Positions 61,753 through 64,000 of a stretch of 64,000 nucleotides of DNA are shown piece after piece. The notes beneath the pieces were generated by a model. That model was given only the letters and a program-made list of their open reading frames with translations. It searched no databases and was not told where the DNA came from. The DNA comes from Novosphingobium sp. SG707 (GTDB lineage: Bacteria > Pseudomonadota > Alphaproteobacteria > Sphingomonadales > Sphingomonadaceae), in contig NZ_JAAZQL010000003.1 of the NCBI RefSeq assembly GCF_012275515.1, positions 121,236 to 185,235 on the forward strand, in the 5' to 3' direction. Every line of letters starts with the position of its first letter. Positions within the stretch are counted from its first letter, which is position 1. The translations under genes and the position numbers were made by a program.

Positions 61753-62118
61753 ATGTTGAATATGAAAGCGCTCGCGCGCCTGGGCCTCTGGCCCTTGCTG
61801 GCCTTCACAACCTTCATGGCGCTTTCGCCCAAGCCGCCTGCCACGCCGCTCGACCAGATGGGCGACAAATTTACCCATATGACCGCCTTTGCCGTGCTGA
61901 CGCTGGTGGCCCGGATCGGCTATCCCATGACCTCGCCCTTGCGGGTGCTGGAGCGTATGGCGCTGTTTGGCGCGCTGATCGAGGTATTTCAGGCGATCCC
62001 AAGCCTGCACCGCAATTGCGACTGGCGCGACTGGGTGGCTGATATGGTGGCAACGAGCGCGATGCTGGTGATCCATAGCATTGTGGCGGGGCGGCTGCGG
62101 CTTTCGTCCCGCGCATAA
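61753..62118 (+). CDS. VanZ-like family protein
   Basis: A 121-residue small membrane protein from the ATG at 61753 with about four helices, including 'LWPLLAFTTFMALSP', 'DKFTHMTAFAVLTLVA' and 'WRDWVADMVATSAMLVIH'. The HxxAF-type 'THMTAFAVLTL' pattern and 'DWVADMVAT' match VanZ-like proteins. The original VanZ confers teicoplanin resistance in Gram-positives, but in Gram-negatives the role is unknown. It is convergent with the aldehyde dehydrogenase gene. An in-frame start at 61723 is also possible. Confidence 0.82.
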   Translation: MLNMKALARLGLWPLLAFTTFMALSPKPPATPLDQMGDKFTHMTAFAVLTLVARIGYPMTSPLRVLERMALFGALIEVFQAIPSLHRNCDWRDWVADMVATSAMLVIHSIVAGRLRLSSRA

Positions 62119-62155
62119 AAAAGGGCGGGCCTTGCGGCGCCGCCCTTCTTCTTTT
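62119..62155. terminator. Convergent terminator between vanZ-like and aldehyde dehydrogenase genes
   Basis: AAGGGCGG and CCGCCCTT form the stem across a loop, with an A-run on one side (aaaaaa before 62125) and CTTCTTTT on the other. The T-tracts on both strands suit a bidirectional terminator. Confidence 0.75.
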
Positions 62156-62167
62156 GCATTTCGACGA

Positions 62168-63688
<1,521 letters not shown>

Positions 63689-63823
63689 CTTGCAAGCTCC
63701 TCTCGATTCACCAGCATCGGGCGCTGGGACTACGAGAAAGGTTTTCACCAATTGTCAGACAGACGAAATTGGCCATTGGGATAAGGGCTGCAAGATTGGT
63801 GAAACTCCAAGGACTTCAGACGC

Positions 63824-63858
63824 AACAAACCCCTCAGGTTTTGCCCGAGGGGTTTGTT
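63824..63858 (-). terminator. Terminator of the rRNA operon
   Basis: AACAAACCCCTC at 63824-63835 pairs perfectly with GAGGGGTTTGTT at 63847-63858, 11-nt loop. It lies about 63 nt beyond the 3' end of the 5S gene on the minus strand, where an rRNA operon terminator is expected. Confidence 0.8.
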
Positions 63859-63921
63859 ATGCGGCCCTACAGGCCGCCATTATGAATGGGTTCGATCCAA
63901 CCTTCACAACCGCAGACGATA

Positions 63922-64000
63922 ATGCCTGGCGACGACCTACTCTTCCAACGCTTGAGCGTTAGTACCATTGGCGCGGTCAGGTTTCACGGCCGAGTTCGAG
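63922..64000 (-). rRNA. rrf: 5S ribosomal RNA, 3' part (runs off the window)
   Basis: The complement of this end matches the 3' part of 5S rRNA: the conserved GAACTCGGCCGTGAAACC block, GGTACTAACGC and the terminal GTAGGTCGTCGCCAGGC. The 3' end is near 63922; the 5' part and the remaining rRNA operon lie outside the window. No tRNA is seen downstream. Confidence 0.92.

Noticed and set aside
63870..63920. A possible tRNA beside the 5S gene (GGTTCGATCC near 63891)
   Set aside because: It has a T-loop-like string but no matching acceptor, D or anticodon stems.

Overview
The window reads as chromosomal DNA of a high-GC alphaproteobacterium of the order Sphingomonadales, most likely Novosphingobium or a close relative. 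The reasons are a MipZ-type division ATPase, a tonB-exbB-exbD-exbD operon beside a large TonB-dependent receptor, a Rieske/cytochrome b/c1 operon, GANTC sites and sphingomonad-like protein sequences throughout. The genus is an inference from these traits. Nothing was searched against a database.

Layout. 1-5.9 kb: an AraC regulator, then a leftward run of prs, glpX, hom and an exported protein of unknown function. 6.1-8.9 kb: the TonB energy-transduction operon, with two notable RNA hairpins. 8.9-13.9 kb: a leftward group of mipZ, a small J-domain protein, a phosphomannomutase/phosphoglucomutase and a ligase-associated Lhr-type helicase, linked by overlapping start and stop codons. 14-18.7 kb: panC, a candidate small RNA, two ArsR regulators, cstA with its ybdD-like partner, and a Gre-family factor. 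18.8-28 kb: a cyanophycinase-like peptidase, then a hexarate/uronate block (kdgD, LysR, a Tat-exported protein of unknown function, an MFS transporter and a TonB-dependent receptor). 28.2-33.2 kb: two c-di-GMP proteins, a GNAT acetyltransferase and an AEC carrier.

33.24-40.10 kb is a mobile island of about 6.9 kb inserted at the 3' end of a tRNA-Gly(UCC) gene. A 24-bp direct repeat with one mismatch bounds it. It has an AT-rich left end, TAGCCCCA motifs near both ends, a P4-type integrase and an AlpA-like regulator. Its cargo is a C5-cytosine methyltransferase, an HNH endonuclease with an internal duplicated module and a Vsr mismatch endonuclease. It also carries a DUF1428 gene and an exonuclease gene broken by one in-frame amber codon. 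The methyltransferase/HNH/Vsr set is the best candidate here for a less-studied defence system.

40.2-47.2 kb: apt, the cytochrome bc1 operon (petABC) with a perfect FNR/FixK-type box upstream, pgeF and pepN. 47.2-53.8 kb: two sugar-nucleotide or SDR-type enzymes, a threonine aldolase, a membrane cytochrome c and prephenate dehydratase. Several REP-like palindromes are interspersed, including a roughly 208-bp nested inverted repeat and a REP pair bracketing an orphan gene. 53.9-60.4 kb: a tightly coupled operon DUF4129 - DUF4350 - MoxR - DUF58 - SpoIIM-like - RDD - GNAT, in which nearly every junction is an ATGA overlap. 60.4-64 kb: ispG, a VanZ-like protein, an aldehyde dehydrogenase and the 3' end of a 5S rRNA gene that runs off the window.
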